A stretch of DNA of 64,000 nucleotides from positions 1 through 64,000 of the forward strand of contig NZ_LNTY01000022.1 in the NCBI RefSeq assembly GCF_001559595.1. Reading direction: 5' to 3'. This DNA comes from Enterovibrio coralii (lineage in GTDB: Bacteria > Pseudomonadota > Gammaproteobacteria > Enterobacterales > Vibrionaceae). A program made the position numbers and the translations under genes. Below are positions 21,818 through 30,893 of this stretch, piece by piece. The notes beneath the pieces were generated by a model, which did no database searches, was not told the DNA's origin, and worked only from the letters and a program-made list of their open reading frames with translations. How positions within the stretch are numbered: position 1 is the first letter of the stretch; the number at the start of each line of letters is the position of its first letter.

Positions 21818-24800
21818 ATGCGTCAGGTCATTAAGTGGTTAGTCTTCATTTTTATAACACTGAAGAGCGGCGCAGTGATAGCGTCGAGTCAGGTTCTTGC
21901 TATTCACTCCTACCATCCTGATTTTTTTTGGACCCAATCTCTGGTTGAAGGTATCGAGTCTGGCATCAAAGGACACGAGATCACGGTAGAGCATACCTAT
22001 CTCGATTCCAAGCGCGTCCAGAGCGACGGTTACTTTGAAAACCTCAAAAGCCTGTATCAGGCACGCCTTGCCGACCATGATTATGACGCGATTCTCACCA
22101 CAGACAACGCGGCGATGTGGCTGGTTGGTGAGCTGGCGGATGAGATTGGTGACACGCCGGTGATTTTCTCCGGCCTCAATACCGCGACCAGCAAAATAGA
22201 TTACGCCGTCCCTCGCCTAACAGGGGTGAACGAGGCGATCGACATTTGGGATAACATTGGCCTAATCAAACAGGCGAACCCTGATGCAGAACGCGTCTGG
22301 ATTGTGCTGGATGACAGTTTCTCCAGCCGGCAGTATTGGACCGCGATTGAATCGCAACTGGCGAGCGACACTCAAGGCGGCGTGGAGATCAAACGCTTTC
22401 ACGGTTTGTTGTTTGATGAGCTGGTCGAGCAAATCGCTCAGTTAGATGCTGGCGATGTGGTGCTGTTCGTGTCCTACTTTAAAGATGCCAGCGGCACCTT
22501 TATGGAGCACAGCGACCTGCTAACCGCGATTCAAAGCAAAGCCAATGTGCCAATTTATGGTGCCAGCAGCTTTATGCTCCTTACGGCGTAGTAGGCGGTG
22601 TGATGGTTGATGGCAAACACCACGGCAGTGTGCAGGCGAGACTCTTGCGTGAGTCCCTGGCTGGTGTCATGCCAGCTGTGGTGATGAATGCCAACCGCAC
22701 CATGTTTGGCTATGAAGCGGCGAAAAAATGGGGCGTTGACCTCTCTGCGTACCCGAATGCCGTGATTGCTGATAAACCCCCGTCATTTTGGAAGGCGCAC
22801 CGCACTGCGGTGAACAGCAGTTTGGCCATCCTCGCGGTGTGCGCGCTGATCATCGCCATTCTCACCAAACACCTTCGGAAACAAAAACAAAGCGAGCGTG
22901 CATTGGCGCAAAGCCGTGCGCTGTTCAAAGGCGTGTTCGATCAAAGCATCAGTACATTGCGCTATTGGATTATCACGGTCGTGTGATATCCGCGAACGGG
23001 GCTTTCCAACGTCTATTCCCTGATGCTATGGCGAAATCCGCTTTGCCGTTATGGCGATGGTCAGATTGGTTGAGTGCCGATCGCATCAAATTACACGTCG
23101 AGTCTTTGATTGAAGGGCAGACCAGCCGCTTTGAAGCCTGCTTGCTGTCAGAGCAACAGCGCGAAGTGATTTTGGATGTCGCTATCAAAGCCTTGCCTGA
23201 ACACAGCCACGCCGATGCGCAAATCCTGTTTGAGGCGCGTGACATTAGCCAGCGTAAATCGGCTGAGCAAAAACTGCAGCGCAGTGAAGTGGAATACCGC
23301 ATGCTCTACGAGCAGCAGCCTGTGATGCTTTTAACCATCGATCAGCAATCGCGTATTCAGTCCGTCAACCAGTGTGCCTCTGAACTTCTCGCTTTTCCAA
23401 GCGCCACATTTTGGGCCACAAGGTGACAGACTTTTATGCCGATGGCAGTCCGCCACCGCGAAGCCTTCTTGCCAGCAAACGCAAAGACAGCAACACCGAT
23501 ATTCTTCGCCGTGAAATTCGCTATCGCACCAGTGACGGACAAGTACGATGGATTCGAGAAAGCCTTCGTTCCACCCAAGTGCAATCACAGCTCTTGCTGG
23601 TGGGTGAAGATATTACTGAAAACCGCCGCATGGAGCAGCAGCTTCGCTATCAGGCACAACACGACTTCCTCACTGGGCTTCGAAACCGTAACTACTTTGA
23701 GATGTGTCTGGCCGACGCATTGCGCGAAACTAATGAGATGGGACTGGTACATGCCATGTTCTACATCGATTTGGACCAGTTCCGTGTGATTAACGACACC
23801 GTCGGGCACGAAGCGGGTGACGAAGCCTTGAAGCAAACCGCACAAGTGCTGAAGAGCTTGTTACCTGAAGGTGCCACGTTGGCACGCCTTGGCGGCGATG
23901 AATTTGCCGTGATTTGCTACAACTGCAACGAGCAGGCGGCATTAAAGCAAGGTCACCAAATCTTGGAAGCCTGAGCGGGCTGGATTTCTATTGGAACAAC
24001 GCGCGACTGGCACTCGGCTGTTCGGTGGGTGTGCGTATGCTTGACCACACCGCAGGCTCACCACAGCAAGTCCACGCCCAAGCGGACACCGCTTGTTATG
24101 CCGCTAAGCACGACGGCCGTAGCCGTGTTCACTTCTACCGACCTGAAGATCAGGAGCTTCGCCGTCACGAGCGCGAAATGGCGTTCGTGAACAAGATTCA
24201 CCAAGCACTGGCCGAAGATAGAATTGAAGTTTACGCCCAGCCGATTGTGAGGGTCTCACCAACGCTGGGTGAGAAGCTCTACTTTGAAGTGCTGGTCAGA
24301 ATGCGTGAAAGGACAGGTGAATATGTGGCACCCGGCCAGTTTATTTCGGCCGCTGAGCGCTACAACATGGCGCACCTGATTGATAAGCGCGTGATTGAAA
24401 AAACCTTGGGTTGGTTTGCGGCTAATCCGAAATATGTTGACGATATCGCGATGGTGTCGGTCAACCTATCCGGCCGATCAATGAGTGATCAGGGCTTTAT
24501 TCAGTTCCTCATTGAAGCCTTGCGTCTGAGCATCCTTCCAAGCGACAGAGTGTGCTTGGAAATTACCGAAACGGCGGCAATCGGCAACCTGACCGACGCT
24601 ATCGACCTTTTCACCCAACTTAAGAAACTCGGTTGCACCATCGCCTTGGATGACTTTGGCTCTGGGTTGTCTTCGTTTGGTTATCTCAAACGCCTGCCAG
24701 TGGACATTATCAAGATTGATGGTCAGTTCGTTCGAGATATCGCCGAAGATGAAACTGATTTTGTGATGGTGCGTGCTATCCATGAACTGGCTACCCAAAT

Positions 24801-25101
24801 GGGCAAGAAAACGGTGGCGGAGTTTGTCGAGAACGATGCTATTTTGCAACGCCTCAAAACGCTCGGTGTGGATTACGCACAGGGCTACCACTTCAGCATT
24901 CCGAAACCTATGGATCAATTGGTGATGGAAACCTCGATACATACGCTTCCTAAAGCACTCACTGGCGCGAAGCGATGTAGCGCACTGCCGCTTTTGGCGT
25001 TTTCACAGGCCTGTTCCCGTCGAACTATGCCCCTTGGCTTTATTTGGGGTTATACTCGGCGGGATTATCGTTCTGGAGAACTCAGGTGCAGATTGCTTTA
25101 A
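21818..25101 (+). CDS. periplasmic-sensor PAS-GGDEF-EAL cyclic-di-GMP protein (frame broken four times)
   Basis: A large inner-membrane sensor of about 1,090 residues. The order is: signal peptide; periplasmic domain like ABC-type substrate-binding proteins (about 25-310; starts [15 protein letters not shown]); transmembrane helix ([17 protein letters not shown]); two PAS-like domains; GGDEF ([15 protein letters not shown], intact); and EAL (signature FEVLVR, with [20 protein letters not shown] intact). Both diguanylate cyclase and phosphodiesterase activity are possible. Single bases are lost near 22572, 22947, 23410 and 23971, each in a short homopolymer or doublet. The stop at 25101 overlaps rsmJ by 16 bases, so a further slip near the 3' end (about 24960) is possible. 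Confidence 0.85.
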
Positions 25102-25856
25102 CCTGCGAAGCGCCTTCACGCGCTGACACCCTTACTGACATAGCCGCCCGCTGGGGCCTAACCCATGATGACAATGCAGAGTTTGCATTGGTGCTGACGG
25201 ACACTCGCCTTGAATTGCGTAAACTCGACGAGCCGAAACTCGGCGCGGTTTTCGTGGATTTGGTTGGCGGTGCAGTAGGTCATCGCCGCAAATTTGGTGG
25301 CGGTAAAGGCCAGTCCATTGCCAAAGCGGTGGGCTTGAATAAAGGCGCAACACCGACGGTGCTGGATGCAACAGCCGGCCTTGGTCGTGATGCGTTCGTG
25401 CTGGCGTCTTTGGGGTGTCACGTGCAGATGGTTGAGCGCAATCCGGTTGTTGCTGCCCTGTTGGATGACGGTCTAGAACGAGCCAAAACTGACCCTGAAA
25501 TCGGTCAGTGGGTGAGTGAGCGCATGACCATGGTGCACGCATCCAGTCACGATGCACTGGCAAAGCTGGTGGAAGACGGCGACGTGGTGCAGCCAGATGT
25601 GGTGTATCTCGACCCTATGTACCCGCACAAGAAAAAGTCTGCATTAGTGAAAAAAGAAATGCGGGTGTTCCAGTCCTTGGTGGGGGCCGATTTAGATGCG
25701 GACGGCCTGTTTGAACCAGCCTATGCGCTGGCAAGTAAGCGTGTCGTGGTTAAACGCCCGGACTACGCAGAGTTTTTAGCCGGCAAAACACCGTCAACCC
25801 AGATCGAGACCAAGAAAAACCGCTTTGATGTCTATGTGAAAGCGGCGATGCGTTAA
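25086..25856 (+). CDS. rsmJ: 16S rRNA (guanine1516-N2)-methyltransferase RsmJ
   Basis: A 256-residue SAM-dependent methyltransferase that modifies G1516 of 16S rRNA. The SAM loop [15 protein letters not shown] and the catalytic [20 protein letters not shown] are as in E. coli RsmJ (YhiQ). The start GTG 25086 has GGAG at 25074-25077, so I prefer it to an upstream frame opening at 25044. It lies directly behind the GGDEF/EAL gene. Confidence 0.93.
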   Translation: MQIALTCEAPSRADTLTDIAARWGLTHDDNAEFALVLTDTRLELRKLDEPKLGAVFVDLVGGAVGHRRKFGGGKGQSIAKAVGLNKGATPTVLDATAGLGRDAFVLASLGCHVQMVERNPVVAALLDDGLERAKTDPEIGQWVSERMTMVHASSHDALAKLVEDGDVVQPDVVYLDPMYPHKKKSALVKKEMRVFQSLVGADLDADGLFEPAYALASKRVVVKRPDYAEFLAGKTPSTQIETKKNRFDVYVKAAMR

Positions 25857-25882
25857 TTACCTTTGCAAGAAGGAGCGGTCGA

Positions 25883-26040
25883 TTGGCGAAAACATTGTGT
25901 GATTGGAAAAGTAAAGAGATTGAAGCGATCTCGACGGGCTCTACAAACTGGTTAAAAAGCCCGAGTTTGTGTGTCGAAAATGCGCCCGCGTGGCCAATTC
26001 AAAAAAGGTGCTGTGCAAGCCCATTCCCCTGAATGAGTGA
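25883..26040 (+). CDS. small Cys-containing hypothetical protein (frame broken once)
   Basis: A 52-residue protein becomes visible if one A is added near 25928 (GCGATC to GCGAATC). It begins MAKTLCDWKSKEIEAN, continues LDGLYKLVKKPEFVC, and ends with RKCARVANSKKVLC then KPIPLNE. The start is TTG 25883 with AAGGAG at 25870-25875, good spacing. The C-x2-C and later Cys suggest a small zinc-ribbon-like fold. I recall short proteins of this pattern in Vibrionaceae, but no function is known to me. It follows rsmJ by 26 bases and may share its transcript. Confidence 0.62.
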
Positions 26041-26051
26041 GCCCCAGAAAC

Positions 26052-26078
26052 GAAAACGCCTCCCAGAAGGAGGCGTAA
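26052..26078 (-). terminator. terminator of the 30-residue membrane peptide gene
   Basis: On the minus strand ACGCCTCC-TTCT-GGAGGCGT is followed by TTTCGTTTC, 16 bases after the stop of the small gene at 26094-26186. This supports that gene being transcribed. Confidence 0.75.
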
Positions 26079-26093
26079 CGGCTAGGGTCTGGA

Positions 26094-26186
26094 TTACTCC
26101 ATACCTTTAACCAGCAGAACTGTTAGTAGACCGGTAACTACCGATACCAACAGACCTGACACGATGATCCAAGGTAACATATCCAT
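26094..26186 (-). CDS. 30-residue single-pass membrane peptide
   Basis: A frame of 30 codons from ATG (26186) to TAA (26094). The product begins MDMLPWIIVSGLLVSVVTGL and ends LTVLLVKGME, one hydrophobic helix with a short charged end, typical of small regulatory membrane subunits. A strong minus-strand terminator follows at once, and there is enough upstream space for a promoter; the ribosome-binding site is weak. It is not part of hemY, which ends at its own terminator at about 26355. Function unknown; no family recognised. Confidence 0.55.
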   Translation of the reverse strand: MDMLPWIIVSGLLVSVVTGLLTVLLVKGME

Positions 26187-26351
26187 GATAGAGCGGGCTC
26201 ACTTATAAAGGGTGTTAGAAATTATTTTTTGTTACGTGCCTATTTGATAACAGCTACTTTGTCTTAACAACGGCCTGTAAATAGCAGTTAATCATTATTA
26301 ACAGGTTGAAACATATTGCTTTATCTTTGAACAAACTGTCTGTGAATACGT

Positions 26352-26380
26352 ACAAAAAAACGCCCCGAAGGGCGCTTTTT
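26352..26380 (-). terminator. hemCDXY operon terminator
   Basis: On the minus strand GCGCCC-TTC-GGGGCG and then TTTTTTT, about 15 bases after the hemY stop. Confidence 0.88.
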
Positions 26381-26394
26381 GATCATGAAATGTT

Positions 26395-27582
26395 TCAATC
26401 TTTGTGAGGCAGTGCAAGCTTTAGTGCTTCGCGGGAAATGCTGTTCGCGGTGCCTGAATCGTTCAGTTTTTCCAAGGTGTCGACCAACCATGCGTAGTCG
26501 GTTACATCGGCTCTGACATCCAGTGCTTTTTCGAAGTGCTGACGTGCTTCATCCCACTTCCCTTCACGGAAATACAACTGGCCCAATGCGCTGTGTGTCA
26601 CTGGGTTGTTCTCGTTGTAACGCAGCAAATCTTGCAGTTTTACAATCGCTGGGTGGTAATCCGGCAGGTTGAGCTCTGGCAGTAGGGCAATCAGCTTCTC
26701 ATCGGGGTTCTTTTTCAGGTTCTCACGCAAAATCACGTAAGCCTCTGAGTCAGCCTGACGAGCGATCAGCTGTGTCACCAAACACGCAATCAATGGCGTT
26801 TGTTGGCGCGCATTGCGAGACAAGCCGTTCCAGTGCGCCAGCAGTCCGTCACTGCCTTTTTGCGAGGCGATGTGTGCCATCAATCCGCACTCGGCTTTCT
26901 GCTCGAGCTTGTTCGCTTCAGCATCAGTCAGGGCTTTTGCGCGTTTTAGTGACGGCAACAGGCGAAGAAGTGCCTGCCAGTCCTGAAGCTGAAGGTAAGT
27001 GTCTTTCAGCAAGGACAGCAGCACGGTGTTGCGCGGGTTGGCATCCACCAAGCCCTGAAGGCTTGCCAGTGCTTCTTCATACTGCCCCTGACGGTATTGC
27101 AGCTTGGCACGGGTCAGTGCTGTCGCCAGGCTATCCGCGCCCACATCGTTTGCTTGTTGCAGGTATTTGTCTCGGCTGTCGACATCACCGCGGTTTTGCG
27201 CCGCTTCAGCAGCTGCCAAATAGTTGAGCAGCGGTGCATCACTGTAGGAAGAGCCTTTAACAACCAGCTTCTCTGCTTGTTTCCAGTCGCCTTCCAGCAA
27301 CTTCAGCATGCCGTCGTTGGTCAGTGCACGCGCTTTCTTGTTTTTTCTGCCCGCGAACCAGCCGCGGGTAGAGCTAGACAGCGAGAACAGCTTGCGAAGG
27401 ATAGCTTCCAGCAAGAAGAAAGCTGCAAAAGCAAACACGACCAAGATGATCAGTGTGGTCAGACTCATCTCAATGGTCTGGTTCGCCGCAGAAATCAGTA
27501 CATAGCCTTGGTTGCCCGCAAGCTCAGGCCCAACTACGATGCCGGCAATCAGGGCAATGACCAGCAGAAGGATTTTGATCAT
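26395..27582 (-). CDS. hemY: HemY protein (TPR, haem operon)
   Basis: A 395-residue inner-membrane protein of the gammaproteobacterial HemY family. Two N-terminal membrane segments (about 3-22 and 42-62) are followed by a cytosolic helical region of tetratricopeptide repeats; the clearest repeat is near the C-terminus (PVTHSALGQLYFREGKWDEA). It belongs to the hemCDXY cluster and is not the protoporphyrinogen oxidase of the same name in Bacillus. Its exact role in haem metabolism is unsettled. Its start lies four bases inside the end of hemX, implying coupled translation. Confidence 0.93.
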   Translation of the reverse strand: MIKILLLVIALIAGIVVGPELAGNQGYVLISAANQTIEMSLTTLIILVVFAFAAFFLLEAILRKLFSLSSSTRGWFAGRKNKKARALTNDGMLKLLEGDWKQAEKLVVKGSSYSDAPLLNYLAAAEAAQNRGDVDSRDKYLQQANDVGADSLATALTRAKLQYRQGQYEEALASLQGLVDANPRNTVLLSLLKDTYLQLQDWQALLRLLPSLKRAKALTDAEANKLEQKAECGLMAHIASQKGSDGLLAHWNGLSRNARQQTPLIACLVTQLIARQADSEAYVILRENLKKNPDEKLIALLPELNLPDYHPAIVKLQDLLRYNENNPVTHSALGQLYFREGKWDEARQHFEKALDVRADVTDYAWLVDTLEKLNDSGTANSISREALKLALPHKD

Positions 27583-28826
27583 TGGCTCGCCTCCTCAGTT
27601 GGCAGCGGAGCCAGATCGCGACGTAGGCGCTCTGCCAACAAATCGCTGATCAACTGCTGGCTGTTCAGGGCATCTGGGTAGCTCACGTCAATGGTTTGCT
27701 TACTGAGGTAGTCCAGTGTGCTGATAAAGCTTTCGGTGATTTTGGCGTCTTGGTTGTAGAAACGCTCCGCCCATTCAGACGCAGTTTTTAGCGACTCGGC
27801 ATACAGGCGGCCATTGCCGCGGTAAACCGCTGTCATTGCCTGATCCAGTTTGGCTTTGAGGTTTTCTTGCAAGTAGAACGTCTGCGCGGGTGTCAGCAAA
27901 GGCACCACGTTGCCATCTCGTTTGCGGTAAGTAATGAACTGACCCACAAAATCGCTCATCGACGCTTTAAGGTTCTGCTGCCAGTCATCCACGTTGGTGG
28001 ATACGGTTTCCGGCGTCACTTCTTGCGCTTCTGGCATGATGGCATTTGCCAACGGCAGTTTATCGACTTCCTGTTGCAGGCTGGTCAGACGCAGCACGAT
28101 ACCGTCAACGTCTATGCGTTTGATGGCTTTCAGTTGTTGGATGTCTTTTGCCATCGCCTGACGAATCGGTGTCAGTGATGGGTCATTGAGCTCTGCAATA
28201 CGTTGGTCTGCCGTTTCCATCAAGGTGGTAGCAGTCAGCACGTCATGTTCAAGCCATAGCTGACGACCTGCTTGGTTCACCAAGTATTCCGCTTCGGCCA
28301 GTAGCCAGTCATTCGGGCGACGACCCTTCACGTCCGCCAGTGCTTTTTGCAGGCTTTGAATGGTTTTGTCTTGTTGGGCGATCAGCACGTTGGTGTCTTG
28401 GGTCGCTTTCTCAACCGCTGACTGCGCTTTTTCTTCGCTGCTCGCCAGGGCTTGTTTGAGATCTGATACTTGGCTGTTCAACGCCGCAAGTTGCGCGTTT
28501 GTTTGCGTCGCTTGTTGGTGGCCGTGGTAATAAAGGCCTGCACCGAGCGCAATCACTAGCACAATGGCAATCGCGCCTAGTTTGTTGCCGCCTTTTTTCT
28601 GTTCTTGCGCCTTTGGCTCAGCCTTGGTGTCTGGTGCAGCGGTTTGCTCTGGTTTTTTGGTAGCGTCAGCCGATTTCGTCTCGGCGGCGTTATCGGTCGA
28701 CGCGGTAGTGTTTGTGGTAGGGGAATTGCTGGCTTTTTTGGCAGAAGCTGGCTTTTCCTTGCCGGTAGAGGATGCTGGCACTGAAGTGTTTTTGTCTGTG
28801 CCCGAAGTCTTATTGTTGTCTGTCAT
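27579..28826 (-). CDS. hemX: HemX protein
   Basis: A 415-residue single-pass membrane protein of the proteobacterial HemX family. The cytosolic N-terminus (about 1-80) is rich in Lys, Ala, Thr and Glu and of low complexity. A transmembrane helix (LGAIAIVLVIALGAGLYYHG, about 83-102) and a periplasmic coiled coil (about 110-170) follow, then the conserved domain with RPNDWLLAEAEYLVNQAGRQ. Often annotated as a uroporphyrinogen methyltransferase, but it lacks that enzyme's motifs. Third gene of hemCDXY, overlapping hemD by 17 bases and hemY by four. Confidence 0.92.
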   Translation of the reverse strand: MTDNNKTSGTDKNTSVPASSTGKEKPASAKKASNSPTTNTTASTDNAAETKSADATKKPEQTAAPDTKAEPKAQEQKKGGNKLGAIAIVLVIALGAGLYYHGHQQATQTNAQLAALNSQVSDLKQALASSEEKAQSAVEKATQDTNVLIAQQDKTIQSLQKALADVKGRRPNDWLLAEAEYLVNQAGRQLWLEHDVLTATTLMETADQRIAELNDPSLTPIRQAMAKDIQQLKAIKRIDVDGIVLRLTSLQQEVDKLPLANAIMPEAQEVTPETVSTNVDDWQQNLKASMSDFVGQFITYRKRDGNVVPLLTPAQTFYLQENLKAKLDQAMTAVYRGNGRLYAESLKTASEWAERFYNQDAKITESFISTLDYLSKQTIDVSYPDALNSQQLISDLLAERLRRDLAPLPTEEASQ

Positions 28827-29583
28827 CCGAATGTCCCGAGTTATTCATCTCGTATAACGCGTTAAACAGCACCGTATTTGAGGGACTGCTTACGCAACTG
28901 ATAGCGTTGAAACCAAGCTCAATTGCTTGATTATAAATCCGTTTGCTAGGCACCAGTATATGGCATTCTCGCAACCATTGCTGATCATGGTCTGAGAATG
29001 ACTGATACATCAGCGTCAATTGTTCACCACTGGTGAAGACGATGGTATCGACATTTTCCCTGCGCCATTGCGTGATCTGGGATGATAAGTGCTTGTCATC
29101 CCAGTGTCGTTGATAGGCCTCAAAATAGCGCACTTGCGCACCGTTTTTTGCCAGCGTGTCACCTAAAAGCGGTCGTCCGCCATTTCCACGCAAAATCACT
29201 ACATCTATCCCATCCACGTTTGAAAACAGAGAAAGAGAGAGCATGCCTTCGCTGTCTTCCGTGGGTGGCAAGGTCGCATTCACACCTGCAAGTGATTGCC
29301 AGACGGACGCTGTTTTTTCGCCGACGGCAACGTAATGGAGGTCGTCTCGCCACGCTGTTGTGTCTTTAGATAATGTGTCCACCGCGTATTCGACAGATCG
29401 CGGGCTTACCGCAATGACCACGCTGTTCGGTGGTAAGTCACACAGGGTTTGACAAAGGGAAGGGAGATCGCGGCCGGGAGAGAAAGAAAGTAAAGGCGCC
29501 GGCAGCGCCCTTACTCCAGAGACGTTCAGTTGTTCAACCAAGGCTTCACACGAGGGTGAAGGTCGAACTACCAATACGGTCAT
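28810..29583 (-). CDS. hemD: uroporphyrinogen-III synthase HemD
   Basis: HemD closes hydroxymethylbilane into uroporphyrinogen III. At 257 residues it has the normal two-domain length, beginning [19 protein letters not shown], with [40 protein letters not shown] and VFTSGEQL. The last is the conserved segment of the second domain, where the family usually has TS. The family is poorly conserved, so context counts: its ATG overlaps the hemC stop by four bases and hemX follows. Confidence 0.93.
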   Translation of the reverse strand: MTVLVVRPSPSCEALVEQLNVSGVRALPAPLLSFSPGRDLPSLCQTLCDLPPNSVVIAVSPRSVEYAVDTLSKDTTAWRDDLHYVAVGEKTASVWQSLAGVNATLPPTEDSEGMLSLSLFSNVDGIDVVILRGNGGRPLLGDTLAKNGAQVRYFEAYQRHWDDKHLSSQITQWRRENVDTIVFTSGEQLTLMYQSFSDHDQQWLRECHILVPSKRIYNQAIELGFNAISCVSSPSNTVLFNALYEMNNSGHSDDRQQ

Positions 29584-30527
29584 ACTTCGTCCTGATACAG
29601 TCTTTCAAGGATGGCGCGAGCGCCATCTTCTAGCAGTTGCTCAGCAAGGCCGGTACCCAGCTCTTCCGCTTTCTCTAGCGGGCCAGTTACTTCGCCGCTG
29701 ATGATTTTGCTACCGTCTGGCTCGCCAACCAAGGCGCGAAGGTGGATTTGGTCACCGTGAATTTCTGCGTAGCTGCCGATTGGCACCTGACAGCCGCCCA
29801 TCAGACGGTTGTTCATAGCACGTTCACACAAAACGCGGTGCGTGGTGTTGGCATCGGCAAGTGGAGCAAGCAGGGCGCGAACGCGATCGTCATCCAGACG
29901 ACATTCGATACCGACTGCACCTTGGCCAACGGCTGGCAGGATTTCTTCCGGTTCGATTTCGTTGCGGATACGGTCATGCAGGTTCAGGCGGTTTAGACCC
30001 GCTGATGCCAAAATGATGGCGTCGTATTCACCGGCATCCAGTTTGCCAAGGCGTGTGCCGACGTTACCGCGCAGATCTTTCACCACCAAATCTGGGCGCA
30101 TGGCGCGCAGTTGGCACTGACGGCGAAGGCTAGACGTGCCCACAACCGCGCCTTCAGGCAGTGCGCTGATGCTTTCGTAGTTGTTTGAAACAAAGGCATC
30201 ACGCGGGTCTTCACGCTCACAGATGGTGACCAGACCCAGACCTTCAGGGAATTCGACCGGCACGTCTTTCATAGAGTGCACCGCGATGTCCGCGCGACCT
30301 TCCAGCATGGCTTGTTCCAGTTCTTTTACGAACAGGCCTTTGCCGCCTACTTTTGCCAGCGGCGTATCTAAAATAATGTCGCCTTTGGTGACCATAGGCA
30401 CCAATTCTACAACCAGTCCTGGGTGCGTCGTTTCAAGGGCATGTTTTACATATTCTGCCTGCCACAATGCCAGTGGGCTTTGGCGTGTCGCGATGCGAAC
30501 GGGAGTTGAATTCATAGTAGCGTCCAT
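29580..30527 (-). CDS. hemC: hydroxymethylbilane synthase HemC
   Basis: HemC polymerises four porphobilinogens into hydroxymethylbilane. At 315 residues it is full length. Motifs are [53 protein letters not shown] and [11 protein letters not shown], which holds the Cys that carries the dipyrromethane cofactor. The start could be ATG 30527 or an internal ATG a few codons later. It leads the minus-strand hemCDXY operon and is divergent from cyaA, the arrangement known in enterobacteria and vibrios. Confidence 0.96.
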   Translation of the reverse strand: MDATMNSTPVRIATRQSPLALWQAEYVKHALETTHPGLVVELVPMVTKGDIILDTPLAKVGGKGLFVKELEQAMLEGRADIAVHSMKDVPVEFPEGLGLVTICEREDPRDAFVSNNYESISALPEGAVVGTSSLRRQCQLRAMRPDLVVKDLRGNVGTRLGKLDAGEYDAIILASAGLNRLNLHDRIRNEIEPEEILPAVGQGAVGIECRLDDDRVRALLAPLADANTTHRVLCERAMNNRLMGGCQVPIGSYAEIHGDQIHLRALVGEPDGSKIISGEVTGPLEKAEELGTGLAEQLLEDGARAILERLYQDEV

Positions 30528-30893
30528 TTAATTTGCTTGGGCAAATCTTATCACCGCTTGTTATCCCTTGATAATAGAAGCTAATAACTTGCGTAAATCG
30601 TGCGAAGTCGAGCGACTTCGTCTAAGCTAGCGTGATGGAGATCAAGTATTTTGGGTCTTGCTGGGGTGGATAACCCTGCTTGGTTCACTGTTTTTTGAAT
30701 CAAATTTGAGATAAAGCGTTGTGTATCTCACAGTTTTGGTCATATAGTGAGCGAAGTGAAGCGATAATATAGAGACGTTGGTCGCTTTACGCTCCGAAGA
30801 AAAACTGTTAGATTGATCACGTTTTTATCCATGGGCTCCGAAGTCGTACTTATATCGGACCCGTTACGTTGACTAGGATGTCGGCAACTTTGG
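30528..30893. promoter_or_regulatory. hemC-cyaA divergent intergenic region
   Basis: No gene is present. The region must hold the divergent hemC and cyaA promoters. The one element I can identify with fair confidence is the CRP site at 30806-30821. The rest shows AT-rich stretches but no clear -10/-35 pair that I would defend. Confidence 0.55.
30806..30821 (+). promoter_or_regulatory. CRP-binding site of cyaA
   Basis: TGTTA-GATTGA-TCACG fits TGTGA-N6-TCACA with two mismatches. It also matches the E. coli cyaA site (TGTTAAATTGATCACG followed by TTTT) in 15 of 16 positions, which in E. coli mediates cAMP-CRP repression of adenylate cyclase. It lies 72 bp before cyaA. Confidence 0.8.

Noticed and set aside
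30728..30755. CRP site at TGTGTATCTCACA
   Set aside because: The half-sites are five bases apart instead of eight; the site at 30806 is far better.
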